Assembly (NCBI GenBank): GCA_024663395.1
Contig: JANFAH010000002.1
Location: 1,116,001-1,180,000 of the forward strand
Length of the DNA stretch: 64,000 nucleotides
Reading direction: 5' to 3'
Origin: Pisolithus tinctorius
Lineage: Eukaryota > Basidiomycota > Agaricomycetes > Boletales > Pisolithaceae
The translations under genes were made by a program, and so were the position numbers. This document shows, piece by piece, positions 23,023 through 34,607 of this stretch. Each line of letters begins with the position of its first letter. The stretch's first letter is position 1. A model generated the notes under the pieces. That model was not told the origin of the DNA, ran no database searches, and saw only the letters and a program-made list of their open reading frames with translations.

Positions 23023-26000
23023 TCACTCGGAGTCCCCCTCAAACACCTCCCCATCACTCGCCCAAAGCTCCTTTTCCTCCCCACTCCCTGAGTCAGACCA
23101 CCGACCCTTCATGTGCACGTCCTCGGGCTGGCGCATGATCCCCTTGTCCAACTCCACCCCTGCTCTTTCGCAATCTGACTGGAGGCTCTCGAGCTCCAGG
23201 TCTGCCATGTCCGAGTGCAGCTCTTTGCTGGACTCGGACAACAGGGTGGACGGGCAAAGAGCAAACTCAAACTCACCCAGTAAATCACCCAGCCGATGTT
23301 GAATTGGCACTGGGTCTCCCTCCTGGCTCGCATCCCAGCGGTCTGATGGTCCATGGCTGCTGTGATCAGCTTGAAACCTTTGACCACCACCACAACCAGA
23401 GGGTTGGAGGAGGCAGTGGCGGGTGCAACCACTCCCGAGGGGCCAGCTTCCGACTCACCAGGCACCCCAGACTCGGTTCAGGTGACTTTCTTCTTCTCCC
23501 TGGCCCTCAGCAACATAGCATCCTCCAGTGCTCTTTTCTTCCCAGCCTTTGCCCAAGCCTCTTCAATCTTGGGCTCCACTCCCTCGGGCAGCTCACATTT
23601 GACCTTCATCTCAGTGCACCAGTCACATGTTCTCTTCTTGCGCTTACTCTGCTGCACACGACTAAAGGTGCATGGCACCCACCCCTTCTCGCACTGTCGA
23701 CACAATACAGTGTTCGCAACACCGGTACTCATAGCCTGCTGTGAGTCAAAGTGTGGAATGCTGGTGAAAACCAACCAAAACCAACACAAAAGACAAATGT
23801 AGAGCGAGTGGTGGTGTACCTCCGCGGAACCTGGAGGGCAGAAACCTGAATGTGGGGGGGGAACTTCAAGGAGAGGTGCTCCTGGCACAAGTCGTCGACG
23901 AGTTATGCAGGAGAAGATGAATGAGTGATGATTGGATGGGGGATGCTGAACAGAGTGAAGGTGTTCAGCCAAAAGGTACTTCAAGTAATGGACTTCAATA
24001 AAACGTGCTCCTTGCACAAGTCGATGACGAGTTATGCAGGAGTGGGAGGATGACTAAGCAAGACTTGCTGACTAAGTGTGGATGGAGCTTCAGATAATGA
24101 ATGGTGGTAGATAGACTCTTCCAAATGAGCCTCAACTACCAATGATACAAATGGAGACAGATAGACTCCTTCGTGGAGCCTCAACTGTCGATGATGAGAT
24201 AGGCACTGAACTGATTGCTGGACTGCTTCTGAATTGCTTCTTGATTGATTGTGTGTAGCTAAGTACATGGGGGTTTATATACTGTGGGGGGAGCACAGCT
24301 TGTGACAAACAAGGCACAAACACTTGGTAAGTAATGAGTAAGGACTGAGTAATCATGATGAGTAAGCAAGAAATGATAAGTAAGCAAGCACAGAGGATTG
24401 GTAAGTATTGGCAATGAATGAGTCAAGGATAGTCAAAATATCACAAAATGAGTCAAATAGAATCAGAAACTGAGTAAGCGCACTGATATCACATTAGGGG
24501 GTGGCGATGCAAGTTAGATCTCAGCAGAGACATCTCTAGATCCAAAGACAGCATGACAGATGGACGGTGTTTCCAGATAGGGAAGTATTAATTCCAGAAT
24601 TGAAGGGCATGAGTCAGGTGTCAAAGGGGGCTAGGGCATTGGGGGTCTGTGGGGCAATGAGAGCATACACTGTCACACACCAAAGGTGTTGTGGACATGG
24701 TTACAGCTGACTCTGCCTAACTCGTCGACGAGTTGCGCACAATGCCCAAGCATGCAGATGAAGACTAAAGGCCTCATGCATAGAAAGACTGTTGGACGTT
24801 AACGTCATCCTTCGCACAAGATCGAGTCGTCAGTGCTAAAGAGAAAAGAGGAAGCGAGTTAAGCGCGCATTAAAGGTTTTTAGTGCCCATGTATGGCACT
24901 CCGGTTTTTGTCATATCTCCACCGTTTCCAAAGATATCGACTCCATTCCTGAAGCATATGGATCATTCCTCCCTGCTCCCTGCACCATCTTTATTCCAGT
25001 CTCATCAGTCATTCTTCCCGCATTGCAACAGCTGCAGTATAATCTACTGTCCTCCAGCCTCCCTGATCACATTCATGACAAGTATGACATGCATCTTGCC
25101 TTCTTACTGCAAGATCCAGCAGAAGACATCCCCCCTTCTCCTCCTCCTCTGTCAGAACCCCATTCATGAAGTTTTTGTTAACTTCGCTGAGAGGATGGAA
25201 GGGTGGGAGACGTGATCGCGCATGCTCTCATTGCCCCACAGACCCCCAATGCCCTAGCCCCCTTTGACACCTGACTCATGCCCTTCAATTCTGGAATTAA
25301 TACTTCCCTATCTGGATACACCGTCCATCTGGCATGCCATCTTTGGATCTAGAGATGTCTCCGCTGAGATCTAACTTGCATCGCCACCCCCTAATGTGAT
25401 ATCAGTGTGCTTACTCAGTTTCTGATTCTATTTGACTCATTTTGTGATATTTTGACTATCCTTGACTCATTCATTGCCAATACTTACCAATCCTCTGTGC
25501 TTGCTTACTTATCATTTCTTGCTTACTCATCATGATTACTCAGTCCTTACTCATTACTTACCAAGTGTTTGTGCCTTGTTTGTCACGAGCTGTGCTCCCC
25601 CCTCAGTATATAAACCCCCATGTACTTAGCTACAAAAAAGCAATCAGAAGTCACTCAGCAGTCAGTTCAGTGCATATCTCATCATCGACAGTTGAGGCTC
25701 ATTCGGAAGAGTCTATCTGTCACCATCCATCATCCTTGGTAGTTGAGGCTCCATCAAGGGTCTATCTACCTTCATTCATCATCAGCAGTATCATCAGTGC
25801 TTAGTCAGCAACCTCTTGTTTAGTCATTCTTCCACTCCTGCGTAACTCATCATCGACTTGTGCCAGGAGCATATTCTATTGAAATCCATTACTCCCAGGT
25901 CCTTTCAGCTGAACACCCCTGCTCTGTTCAGCATCCCCTTCTCAATCAGCGTTCATTCATCCTCTCCTGCGTAACTTGTCGACGACTTGCACCAGGAGCC

Positions 26001-27429
26001 CTCTCCTTGAAGTCCCCCCCACACGTTTAGGTTTCTCTGCACTCCAGGTTCTGCGGAGGCAAACCACCACTCGCTCTTATTTGTCTTTTGTGTTGGATTT
26101 GTTTGGTTTTCACCAGCATTCCACACTTTGACTCACAATGCAATCGCATCTCCCACCCTTCCATCCTCTCAGCGAAGTTAACAAAAACTTCATGAATGGG
26201 GTTCTGATGGAGGAGGAGGAGAAGGGGGGACGTCTTCTGCTGGATCTTGCAGTAAGAAGGCAAGATGCATGTCATACTTGTCATGAATGCGATCAGGGAG
26301 GCTGGAGGACAGTAGACTATACTGCAGCTGTCGCAATGCGGGAAGAATGATGGACGAGACTGGAATAAAGACAGTGCAGGGAGCAGGGAGGAATGATCCA
26401 TATGCTTCATCAACTGGGGAGACTGAAACGACCACATAAGACCTTTCTAACCAAGTGACAGACCTGAGGTGACCAAAGAACATCCTTCTGGAAGTCATAC
26501 TGACAAGGAGAACACACTGACCAAGCTGCATGGGATGAGATGGGGCTGACAACGATGGGATGAACCAGGGGGCTTCAGGACGGAAGCTGGTGGGAATGCC
26601 TGGCAGATATACGTAGCCACTGTCTCTGGCAAATGAGACAAGTGAGATGACTGATGAAGAGGTGGCCATGATTGATGGACTTAGCGAAATGAGTGTCTGA
26701 TGGATGGAGTGCTGTAGAAACACGCAGGGTGCGAGGATCCTCTCCAAATTTGGAAGGAAGAATCGTGGGGCTGAGCACTTTAAGCGAGTGTGGGAACGGA
26801 GTTGATATCTTTGGAAACAGTGGAGATACAACAAAAACCGGAATGCCATACATGGGCGCTAAAAACCTTTAATGTGCACTTAACTCGCTTCCTCTTTTCT
26901 CTTTAGCACTGACAACTCGTTCTTGTGCGAAGGATGACTGTTAACATCCAACAGTCTTTCTACACATGAGGCCTTTAGTCTTCATCTGCATGCTTGGGCA
27001 TTGTGTGCAACTCGTTGATGAGTTAGGTGGAGTCAGCTGTAACCATGTCCACAACACCTTTGGTGTGTGACACCATGCCTTGCCCTTCAGCTCCCCTGTC
27101 TTCTGTTGTGCCTGGATCTCCCATTCCCTACATTCAGCTTCCAACCGCTCCTGCTCCTTCCTCTCAGCCTCCAACCACTCCTGCTCCCACTTTTCGGCCT
27201 CCATCTGCTCCCTTTCACGCTGCTCAGCCTCCAGTCGCTCTCTCTCGAGCCTTTCTGCCTCCAACTGCGTGGCCTCTTCCCTCAATGCCTTGTGCCGCTT
27301 GTGCTCGGCCATCTTGGCCTGGATGTTGGCCTCCTTGTCATCACTGGTGATCTGGAGTCCGGGTGTGGTGGCCTTCTGGAAGCTGGATGAGTTGGTCAGT
27401 ATGTGTGGGGAGGCTTGATGAGAAGACAT
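23023..27429 (-). CDS. opposite-strand ORF of gypsy element 1, split by nested repeats
   Basis: On the minus strand ATG 27429 starts a frame open to 27073 with a Ser/Thr-rich N-terminus and a long Glu/Arg/Leu-rich coiled coil (repeats of the type EAERLEREQ). The 1.86-kb repeat at 23740-27072 interrupts it. It resumes at about 23739 with six cysteines, CX2CX6CX14CX2CX6C, then a basic KKRALED helix. After a stop near 23478 and at least one frame change, an acidic tail (23310-23023; SDSGSGEEKELW) follows. The layout (coil, cysteine cluster, acidic end) is that of the frame at 16213-17299 in element 2, though the sequences are well diverged. The position just inside the 3' LTR is also the same. 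I infer an element-encoded protein under past selection, not chance. Confidence 0.7.
24671..26137 (+). mobile_element. 1.86-kb repeat copy B (plus), internally deleted
   Basis: Complete ends (TGTCACACACC...GACTCACA), but about 390 bp are missing between GATATCGACTCC and AAGCATATGG, so most of the reading frame is gone. It has the least decayed CpG sites of all copies, for example the perfect palindrome AACTCGTCGACGAGTT at about 24720-24735, and so is probably the youngest. TATATAAAC at about 25607. Confidence 0.9.
26190..26853 (-). CDS. unknown protein of the 1.86-kb repeat, copy A
   Basis: Two overlapping frames: 26575-26853 starts with MYGIPVF and 26190-26849 carries MATSS..., YVYLPGIPTSF, LERSYVVVSVSPVDEAYG and a Pro-rich end PPSPPPPSEPH. 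A 1-nt shift separates the halves compared with the copy at 8313, and the same shift is seen in copies C, D and E, so it predates their spread. There is no signal peptide and no recognised domain. This is the longest copy of the second half, open for 219 codons. Confidence 0.4.
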
Positions 27430-27551
27430 GATGAAGAAGTCGGGAGAAAAACAGTCTTGGCAAAAAATGCACCTTTTAACCCTGGGGAACACATGTTCTA
27501 TCGGCATGGCGACTGCCAACCTTGTGTACCTTAGGGCAGGTCTCGAGGGCT

Positions 27552-27571
27552 CCACCCTAAGGGGGGGATAC
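27552..27571 (+). promoter_or_regulatory. polypurine tract of gypsy element 1
   Basis: TAAGGGGGGGATAC directly before the 3' LTR. Such purine runs prime plus-strand DNA synthesis. Element 2 has the matching AAGAGGGGGATAC at about 16095-16110 on the minus strand. Confidence 0.85.
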
Positions 27572-28056
27572 TGTCATATACCGGGAAACCCATGGGTCAG
27601 TCTTAGATTCAAAATGCTGGGACAACACCAACTGCCCAAACGAGCTCTGTTTTCTTACTATACTTTTCTAGTTAGGCTTTGTACTGCCCTCACTTGTGCC
27701 AGGGCAGTGTCTGTCTTTGGCTCTCTGATCCCTGCCTTCTCATTTAACCTTTAGTTAGTTCTTTGCATAGCTGTTTAGTTCCTCACCAGTAACCCTGGCC
27801 TTCAGGTTGCTGGTCTTCGGTATATATACTCTACGTACGTTGTACTTAGTTCCTTAGTCTGAATATCAACTTAGTTCACCCCAAGTCCCCAGCTTAAGCC
27901 CAAGTTGACTCTCGGCTTTCGCTCCTGATCCCCCTTGGCTTTCTCTGACTTCAACCCAGCTTGCACAAGGGTCTAGTGCACAAGCTAAGACCAAGGGTTG
28001 TTGCCCCCAGCACTTGGCCTTGGCCTTCAACCCTCGTCCCAGTCACAGACTTAACA
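27572..28056 (+). repeat. 3' LTR of gypsy element 1
   Basis: 485 bp, same ends and same internal order as 17867-18352. It is followed by the right half of the target duplication, GACTG, at 28057-28061. Confidence 0.95.
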
Positions 28057-28061
28057 GACTG

Positions 28062-28224
28062 GAAGTATTTGGCTTTGACATATACTTGGTCACCAACCTT
28101 GAAGCCCAGAGCCAGCATGCGTTTAGCATCGGCCAGTTCTTGGTAGCACTGCTGTGCTAGGGTCATTTCTTCTCATAGGTATTGATGCAGTGAGTCTAAG
28201 TCGACTGCATAGTCACAAGCCCGA
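28062..28224 (-). pseudogene. pol: gypsy element 2 pol, integrase C-terminal piece
   Basis: Encodes YAVDLDSLHQYL, a TGA where Arg is expected, EEMTLAQQCYQELADAKRM and VGDQVYVKAKYFQS, matching element 1 pol at about 22330-22480. Bounded on the left by element 1 and on the right by 1.86-kb repeat copy C. Confidence 0.9.
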
Positions 28225-30083
28225 TGTCACACACCAAAGGTGTTGTGGACATGGTTACAGCTGACTCTGCCTAACTTGTTGACGAGTTGTGCACAATGCC
28301 CAAGCATGCAGATGAAGACTAAAGGCCTCATGCGTAGAAAGACTGTCAGACATTAACAGTCATCCTTTGCACAAGAACGAGTTGTCAGTGCTAAAGAGAA
28401 AAGAGGAAGCAAGTTAAGCACGCATTACAGGTTTTTAGTGCCCATGTACAGCATTCCAGTTTTCATCATATCTCCACCATTTCCAAAGATATCGACTCTG
28501 TTCCCACACTCACTTAAAGTGCTCAGCCCCATGATTCTTCCTTCCAAATTTGGAGAGGATCCTCACACCCTGTGCATTTCTACAGCACTCCATCCATCAG
28601 ATGCTCATTTTGCCAAGTCCATCAATCATGGCCACCTCTTCATCGATCATCTGGCTTGTCTCATTTGCCAGAGATGGTGGCTATGTATATCTGCCAGGCA
28701 TTCCCTCCAGCTTCCATCCTGAAGCCCCCTGGTTCATCCCATCATTGTCAGCCCCATCTCATCCCATGCAGCTTGGTCAGCATGTTCTCCTTGTCAGTAT
28801 GACTTTCAGAAGGATGTTCTTTGGTCACCTCAGGTCTGTCACTCAACTAGAAAGGTCTTCTGTGGTCATTTCAGTCTCCCCAGTTGATGAAGCATATGGA
28901 TCGTTCCTCCCTGCTCCCTGTGCTGTCTTTATTCCAGTCTTGTCCATCATTCTTCCCGCATTGTGACAGCTGCAGCATAGTCTACTGTTCTCCAGCCTCC
29001 CTGATCGCATTCATGATGAGTATGACATGCATCTTGCCTTCTTACTGCAAGATCCAGCAGAAGATGTCCCCCCTTCTCCTCCTCCTCCATCAGAACCCCA
29101 TCCATGAAGTTTTTGTTAACTTCACTGAGAGGATGAAAGGGTGGGAGATGCAATCACATATGCTCTCATTGCCCCACAGACCCCCAACACCCTAGCCCCC
29201 TTTGACACCTGACTCATGCCCTTCAATTCTGGAATTAATACTTCCCTATCTGGAAACACCATCCATCTGTCATGCTGTCTTTGGATCTAGAGATGTCTGT
29301 GCCAAGATCTAACTTGCATTTCCACCCCCTAATGTGATATCAGTGCACTTACTCAGTTTCTGATCCTATCTCACTCATTTTGTGATGTTTTGACTATCCT
29401 TGACTCGTTCATTGCCAATACTTACCAATCTTCTTTGCTTGCTTACTTTTCATTTCTTGCTTACTCATCATGATTACCCAGTCCTTACTCATTACTTACC
29501 AAGTGTTTGTGCCTTGTTTGTCACAAGCTGTGCCCCCCCCCACAGTATATAAACTTCCATGTACTTAGCTACCATGAAGCAATCAGAAGCCATTCACTCA
29601 GCAGTCAGTCAGTTCTTCAGTGCATAACTCGTTGTCGACAGTTGAGGCTCATTCAGAAGAATCTATCTGTCTCCATTCATATCATTGGTAGTTGAGGCTC
29701 CACGAAGGGGTCTATCTGCCTCCATCCATCATCTGCAGTCTTATCCACACTTAGTCAGCACTCTTGCTTAGTCATCCATCCAACTCCTGTGTAACTCATC
29801 ATTGACTTGCGCCAGGAGCACATCTTATCAAAGTCCATCATCCCAAGTCCTTTTGGCTGAACACCTTCACTCTGTTCAGCATCCCCCATCCAATCATCAC
29901 TTGCTTGTCTTCTCCTGCGTAACTCATCATTGACTTGCACTAGAAGCACCTGCCATTGAAATTTCCCCCTCTTAGATTTTTCTGCAGTCCAGGTTCTGTG
30001 GAGGCACACCACCACTCACACATCTTTTGTCTTTTGTGTTGGTTTTGGTTGGTTTTCACCACCTTTCCACACTTTGACTCACA
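28225..30083 (+). mobile_element. 1.86-kb repeat copy C (plus), full length
   Basis: 1,859 bp, TGTCACACACCAAAGG...TTTGACTCACA. Layout: a palindromic AACTTGTTGACGAGTT near the start, the unknown reading frame (28438-29195 in shifted pieces), a promoter-like TATATAAAC (about 29546), then two short direct repeats (GTTGAGGCTC...GTCTATCTG; CTCCTG.GTAACTC.TC...GACTTGC) in the last 500 bp. The ends are also weakly inverted (TGTCACACACCAAAG against TGTGAGTCAAAG). It interrupts gypsy element 2 pol with almost no loss: the flanks AGCCCGA and CTGAGTGG are within a base of the expected uninterrupted sequence. It could be a long solo LTR or a small DNA element. Confidence 0.9.
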
Positions 30084-33000
30084 CTGAGTGGAGGTGAGGT
30101 CGTGCTCCAGGTACACTGAGATGTTAGGGTGGTAGCCCTTATTAGCAAAGAATGGTGAAACACCGGTAGTAGTGCTAGGGGCATTATTGTAGGCAAACTT
30201 GGCCAGAGGTAGTAGCTCGGCCCAATTGTCCTGCTGGTAGTTGCAGTACACTCAGAAATATTGTTCTAGGGTCTGGTTGGTCCTTTCGGTCTGGCCATCA
30301 CCTTTGGGGTGGTAGCCCGAGGTGAAGTGTAAGCACATATCTAAGGCCTTACCGAGTGACCGGAAGAAGTGAGAGACAAACTCCAAGCCTCGGTCTGAGG
30401 TTACATGGGCTGGCACTCTGTGCTTCAAAAAGACATGGAGTAGGAATAATTTGGCGAGTTCTGGGGCCATGATAGTGTCATGGGTGGGGATGAATATGGC
30501 CTGCTTGGACAGCCAGTCAACTACTACAAGGATGACCATGAAGCTGGATGAGGCCAGGAGTTGCTCGATGAAATCCATAGAGATAGAATTCCATGGCTTC
30601 TCTGGCACCCAGAGTTGCTTGAGGAGGCTGTAAGGCTGATGGCAGGGAACCTTAGCCCAAGCGCAGGCCATGCAAGAGTGGACATAGTCCTTGACAAAGG
30701 TCCTGAGGCTGGGCCAGGTATATTCATGCCAGATGGGCTCTAGGGGGCAGTTTTGGCCGAAATGGCTGGATAGAGGGTGGTCATGCTTAAGGCGCAAGAC
30801 CCTGAGGCAGAGATCATTTGAGTCTGGCACATAGATCCTTCCATCAAGCTGAAGGAAGCCGGTGTCATCTACCGACCACCAGGGATCAGACATGTCGGAC
30901 AGGCAGATTTGTGAGACCGGGTCATCCAGCAGTGTGGTCAGGATATTGTTGTGTAACCTCTCAATATCCATTAGGGCAACTGCTCATAAGACTGGGTACT
31001 CGAGGTATGTAGTGTGAAGGGAGACCACTAGCTGCTCCTGGGTGAAGACCAGTCTCAGGTTTTGTGGGTTCACTCAGGCATAGCCGCTATGCCCCTCTTT
31101 GGGGTAGATGTCCCATAGTTTAGTTAGGGCATCGGGCTTAGCCCCAAGCTTACTGGGCCTGAATCTAATGATCATATTGAATTGAGACAGGAATTCCAAC
31201 CAGTGAGCTTGGCAGCGGGTGAGTACTTTAGAGGTAGAAAAGTACCCAAGGTTCTTGTGGTCAGTAACAACATTGACCAGTGAGGCCGAGCCCTCAAGGT
31301 AATGGTGCCAGGTCTGGAACACTTCAAAGATTGCAAGCAGTTCCTTATCGTGGGTATCATAATTCAATTCTGGGGCCATCAGAGTCCAGGAGTAGAATGC
31401 GACCAGATGAATCTGGCCATCGCTGCAAGTGATAGAGAGGATGCTGGTGATGGCATAGTCTGACTCATCGGTCTCGACAGTGATAGGGACCCCGGGGATG
31501 AAATGAGTTAGGACCAGCATGGTGGTGAAGGCGGCCTTGAGGTTGTTGAATGATCAGTGGCACTCCTCAGAGAAGTTCCAAGGGGCCCCCTTGCAGGTAA
31601 GCTGAGTCAGCAGTACAACAATGTCTGAGTAATTAAAGATAAACTGGTGGTAAAAATTGGCAAAGCTGAGGAAGGACTGCATGTCCTTGACCTAGCGAGG
31701 CTCGGGCCAGTCACAGATGGTCTGGACCTTTTCCTTGGACATCATGAGGCCGGCAGGGGAAAGGTGGAATCCGAGGTATTCAACTGAGTCCAAGTGGAAC
31801 TCACATTTCTCTGGCTTTGCATAAAGGCTGTGAAGCTGAAGCCAGTGAAGTACCTCTCAGACATGCTGCTTATGGGACTCCTTATCTCCAGAGTAGATCA
31901 AGATGTCATCTAAGTAGACAACTATGCAGACATCCAACATGTCTGTGAAAATGGTATTCATGAAGCATTGGAAAGTGGCCAGGGCATTGGTGAGGCCAAA
32001 GGGCATTACTAACCACTCATAAGATCCATACTGAGTCTGGAATGTAGTCTTCCATTCATTGCCTGGGGCAATCCGGGCGAGATGGTTGGCATGCTGAAGA
32101 TCAATCTTAGTGTAGATCTTGGCTTGGCTTGGTGAATCTAATAGGTCAGAGATGAGTGGGAGTGGGTAGTGATCCTTCTTAGTGATTTTGTTCAGACTGT
32201 GGAAGTCTACACAAAGCTGGAGGGAGCCATCCTTCTTTTTGACAAAGAGGACTGGTGCAGCATAAGGGGAGGAGGTAGGTTGAATGAACCCAGTGGTAAG
32301 GTTTTCATCAATGAAGGTCCAGAGAGCTTGGAGCTCAACTGGGGACAGTGAGTAGATTGTGCCGAGAGGCGGGGTTGTTCCTTCTTCGAGCTCTATCTTT
32401 AGGTCATACTCCCAGTGTGGTGGGAGTGCCAAGGGCTTGGCCTTGCTGAATACATTGGCAAAGTCATGGTACTCTTCTGGTACATTGGGTAAGGCCAGAG
32501 GAGAGGAAGCCAAGGCTGATCGGGCTTGAGCTGAGTCTGAGGGGTGGAGCTGAAGTTGGAACTGGATGGACCCTTCAAGTTTGCAGGCATGCACAAAGGT
32601 GGCTGCATTGATTAGAGAAACAAGAGGGGCCTTCAGAGGGGTGTGAGCTGGGGAGTTGGAGACCGGTACAGATGGCACAAGGCCGGGTTGGTCACTAGGA
32701 CCAGGGTCAGGAAGGCGAGTGGAGACTGGGCTTACAGGGAGTGTCAACAGGGTTGGCATTCCTTGTGTAGGAGTCCAGAAGGTTAGACTGCCCAATACCC
32801 AATCAATCAATGGATTGTAGCAGGTGAGCCAGTCATGTCCGAGAACTATCTTACACTCAGAATCCAACAGGGCTAGACACAGGGTTACCGGGGTGACATC
32901 ACCAGACACAAAGCAGATATTGACATCTACCGCTTGGGTTATGGTGAAGGTGGATGTTCCATCGAAGAGCCAGAGTCAGATTGGTGAGACTGAGTAAGGG

Positions 33001-33221
33001 GTAAAAGAGTGTTGATTAGCAAACTGGTTATCTATGAAACAATGCATGGAACTGGAGTCCACTAAAGTATGAAGCCAAGGTAAATCATGGTTTTCTAATG
33101 TGACATAGGGGGTTAAAGAATTCAGACTGGAAAGAGCAGACATGTTGAGACGAGCCTCCAAGTTTGCACAACTGGAGTCAACAGCTCCTGGATTGTGCAG
33201 AGTCCTGGGAGCTGCTACCTA
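30084..33221 (-). pseudogene. pol: gypsy element 2 pol, protease to integrase
   Basis: Read on the minus strand from about 33221: aspartic protease (TLVDSSSMHCFID), reverse transcriptase with intact YLDDILIYSG box (about 31890-31925), RNase H (DESDYAITSIL), integrase with HHCC-type finger and an intact D, D, E set including QTERTNQTLEQY. Stops at several places (for example near 32974, 31856, 31694, 31552, 31074 and 30250) are again mostly TGA or TAG at former Arg, Gln or Trp codons. More diverged from element 1 than two recent copies would be, so it is a different subfamily. Confidence 0.95.
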
Positions 33222-34586
33222 TTTTTTTGTCTTGGGGGTAGAACCTGAGCCCGAGGCTGGTGTGGCCTTGGTGGTGGCTGCAGCACGAGCTTTGGCCTTT
33301 CCAGCTTTCTTGGGGCATTTGTCAGTGAAATGTCCAGGGCCTCCACAGAACATGCAGAGATTGCCCTCTATGCGATGCTTGTGTTCCTCTGGGGTGAGTT
33401 TCCCATCCTTCCCAAGTTTGCTAGGCTCGGGCTTAGATGAGTTGCTGTTATTGTTGTTGCCTGGCTTTGATGAAGCCAGCTTGGGGGAAGATCCAGAGTT
33501 ATTGTTACTGCTGGTCTTGGATTTATCTTGGCCAGTCTTGGCTTGATTGTTATTGCCAGAACCACTGGACTTATTGTTGCTGGAGTTGGACGAGCCCTGG
33601 TGTTTACTCGCCTGCTGGACTTCTTCCTTGCACTCCCAGTAGTGTGCATCTATTTCTTGGGCAAGGCAGCAGAGCTCGTGAAGTGTCTGGGGTTTGCCAA
33701 CCTGACAGACCTCATCTTTGATTCAGTCTGGAAGGCCGGAGTAGAAATGATGGTGCAGCACACCATCTCCATAGCCTCGGACTTGCAAAGCAAGCCAATT
33801 GAAGTCCACTACATATTTGTTAATGTGCTGACTTTCCTTCATATGTAGATAGTCAAGCTGACTCTCGGTGTCAGTGACTGGGTCATGGGGGCCAAAGGTG
33901 GTTTGCAACTCCAGGACAAACTCCCTCCAGGAGTCCATCCAGAGAGGCTGGTCATCAGGGTCATCGAGCCTGAGCAAGTCCGGCTCGAACCACTCAAGGG
34001 CCATGCCTTTGAGGTAGGATTGCACGAAGATGACTTTGGCGCAGTCAGTCCTGAAAGCCTGGGGACAGTCTTGGAAATTGAGCTTGCACTGGATGAAGAA
34101 AGCACAAAGCTTCTTGGGGTCAGTACCATTGAAGGTGTTGGGCTCGCACAACTTGGTCCTGCTTGAGGTCTCAGGATTAGTGCAGGCATTACAAGCCAAC
34201 AGTGTGATGGCCGATGCAAGGTTATCTAAGACTGTAATGGCAGGCTCGGTGTCTGGATCTGGGAAGTCTGGATCATTATCTTCCAGATTATCATCACCAG
34301 GACCATTATCACCAGGGTCATCATCATCTGGGTTGTTGTCATTATTGTCGCCTGGCCCATCATCACCAGGGTCACCCTCAGGGATGGGAGCAGTAGGACA
34401 ATGTGGTGTGGGGGTATTGGATGTGTGGGCTGAGAAGCCCCTGAAAGGGCTGACAGGGTCTGGGGAGTGCCTAGTGGTGCCCAACACAGCTAGTGCTGTC
34501 TTGCGGCGAGCCCCACTGGCTGAGGCAGAGTTGGGATTGGTGGCAGAGTGGCCATGGGGAGGTTGAAAGTGAGTCTTGGTTGCCAT
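33219..34586 (-). pseudogene. gag: gypsy element 2 gag
   Basis: ATG 34586. Long acidic Asp/Asn/Gly repeats (about residues 75-120), a capsid region (CEPNTFNGTDPKKLCAFF, FVQSYLKGMALEWF), then Ser/Asn-rich low complexity and a zinc knuckle CMFCGGPGHFTDKC (about 33310-33360). A TGA at 33723 interrupts it; the natural stop is TAG 33221-33219 after seven A residues. It is the full-length version of the gag that is shortened in element 1. Confidence 0.9.
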
Positions 34587-34607
34587 GATGTATTAGACCC
34601 ACACAAG

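Larger units (their letters stand above)
23740..27072 (-). mobile_element. 1.86-kb repeat copy A (minus), split by copy B
   Basis: Starts on the minus strand at TGTCACACACC (27072) and ends at ...GACTCACA (23740). Copy B splits it between 24670 and 26138. It carries the unknown reading frame of the family on the minus strand (26190-26853). It interrupts the opposite-strand ORF of gypsy element 1. No clear target duplication. Confidence 0.85.
17867..28056 (+). mobile_element. gypsy element 1 (chromodomain type), both LTRs present
   Basis: 10,190 bp including nested repeats: 5' LTR 17867-18352, self-priming site, gag, pol, an opposite-strand ORF (23023-27429, minus), polypurine tract and 3' LTR 27572-28056. 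The order protease, reverse transcriptase, RNase H, integrase and chromodomain places it with Tf1/sushi-like chromoviruses. It is dead: gag is shortened, pol has five internal stops and two catalytic residues are changed. A 1.86-kb repeat (23740-27072), itself split by another (24671-26137), sits in the opposite-strand ORF. Confidence 0.95.

Noticed and set aside
23478..24017. A single continuous minus-strand protein of 179 residues
   Set aside because: Its first half reads through the 1.86-kb repeat; only the part after 23739 belongs to the opposite-strand ORF of gypsy element 1.
28225..30083. Target-site duplications for the 1.86-kb repeat
   Set aside because: Flanks of copies A-E were compared (CCGA/CTGAG, CCGG/CTGGG and others). 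Some could match after CpG decay, but copy C also fits a blunt insertion, so no duplication length is claimed.
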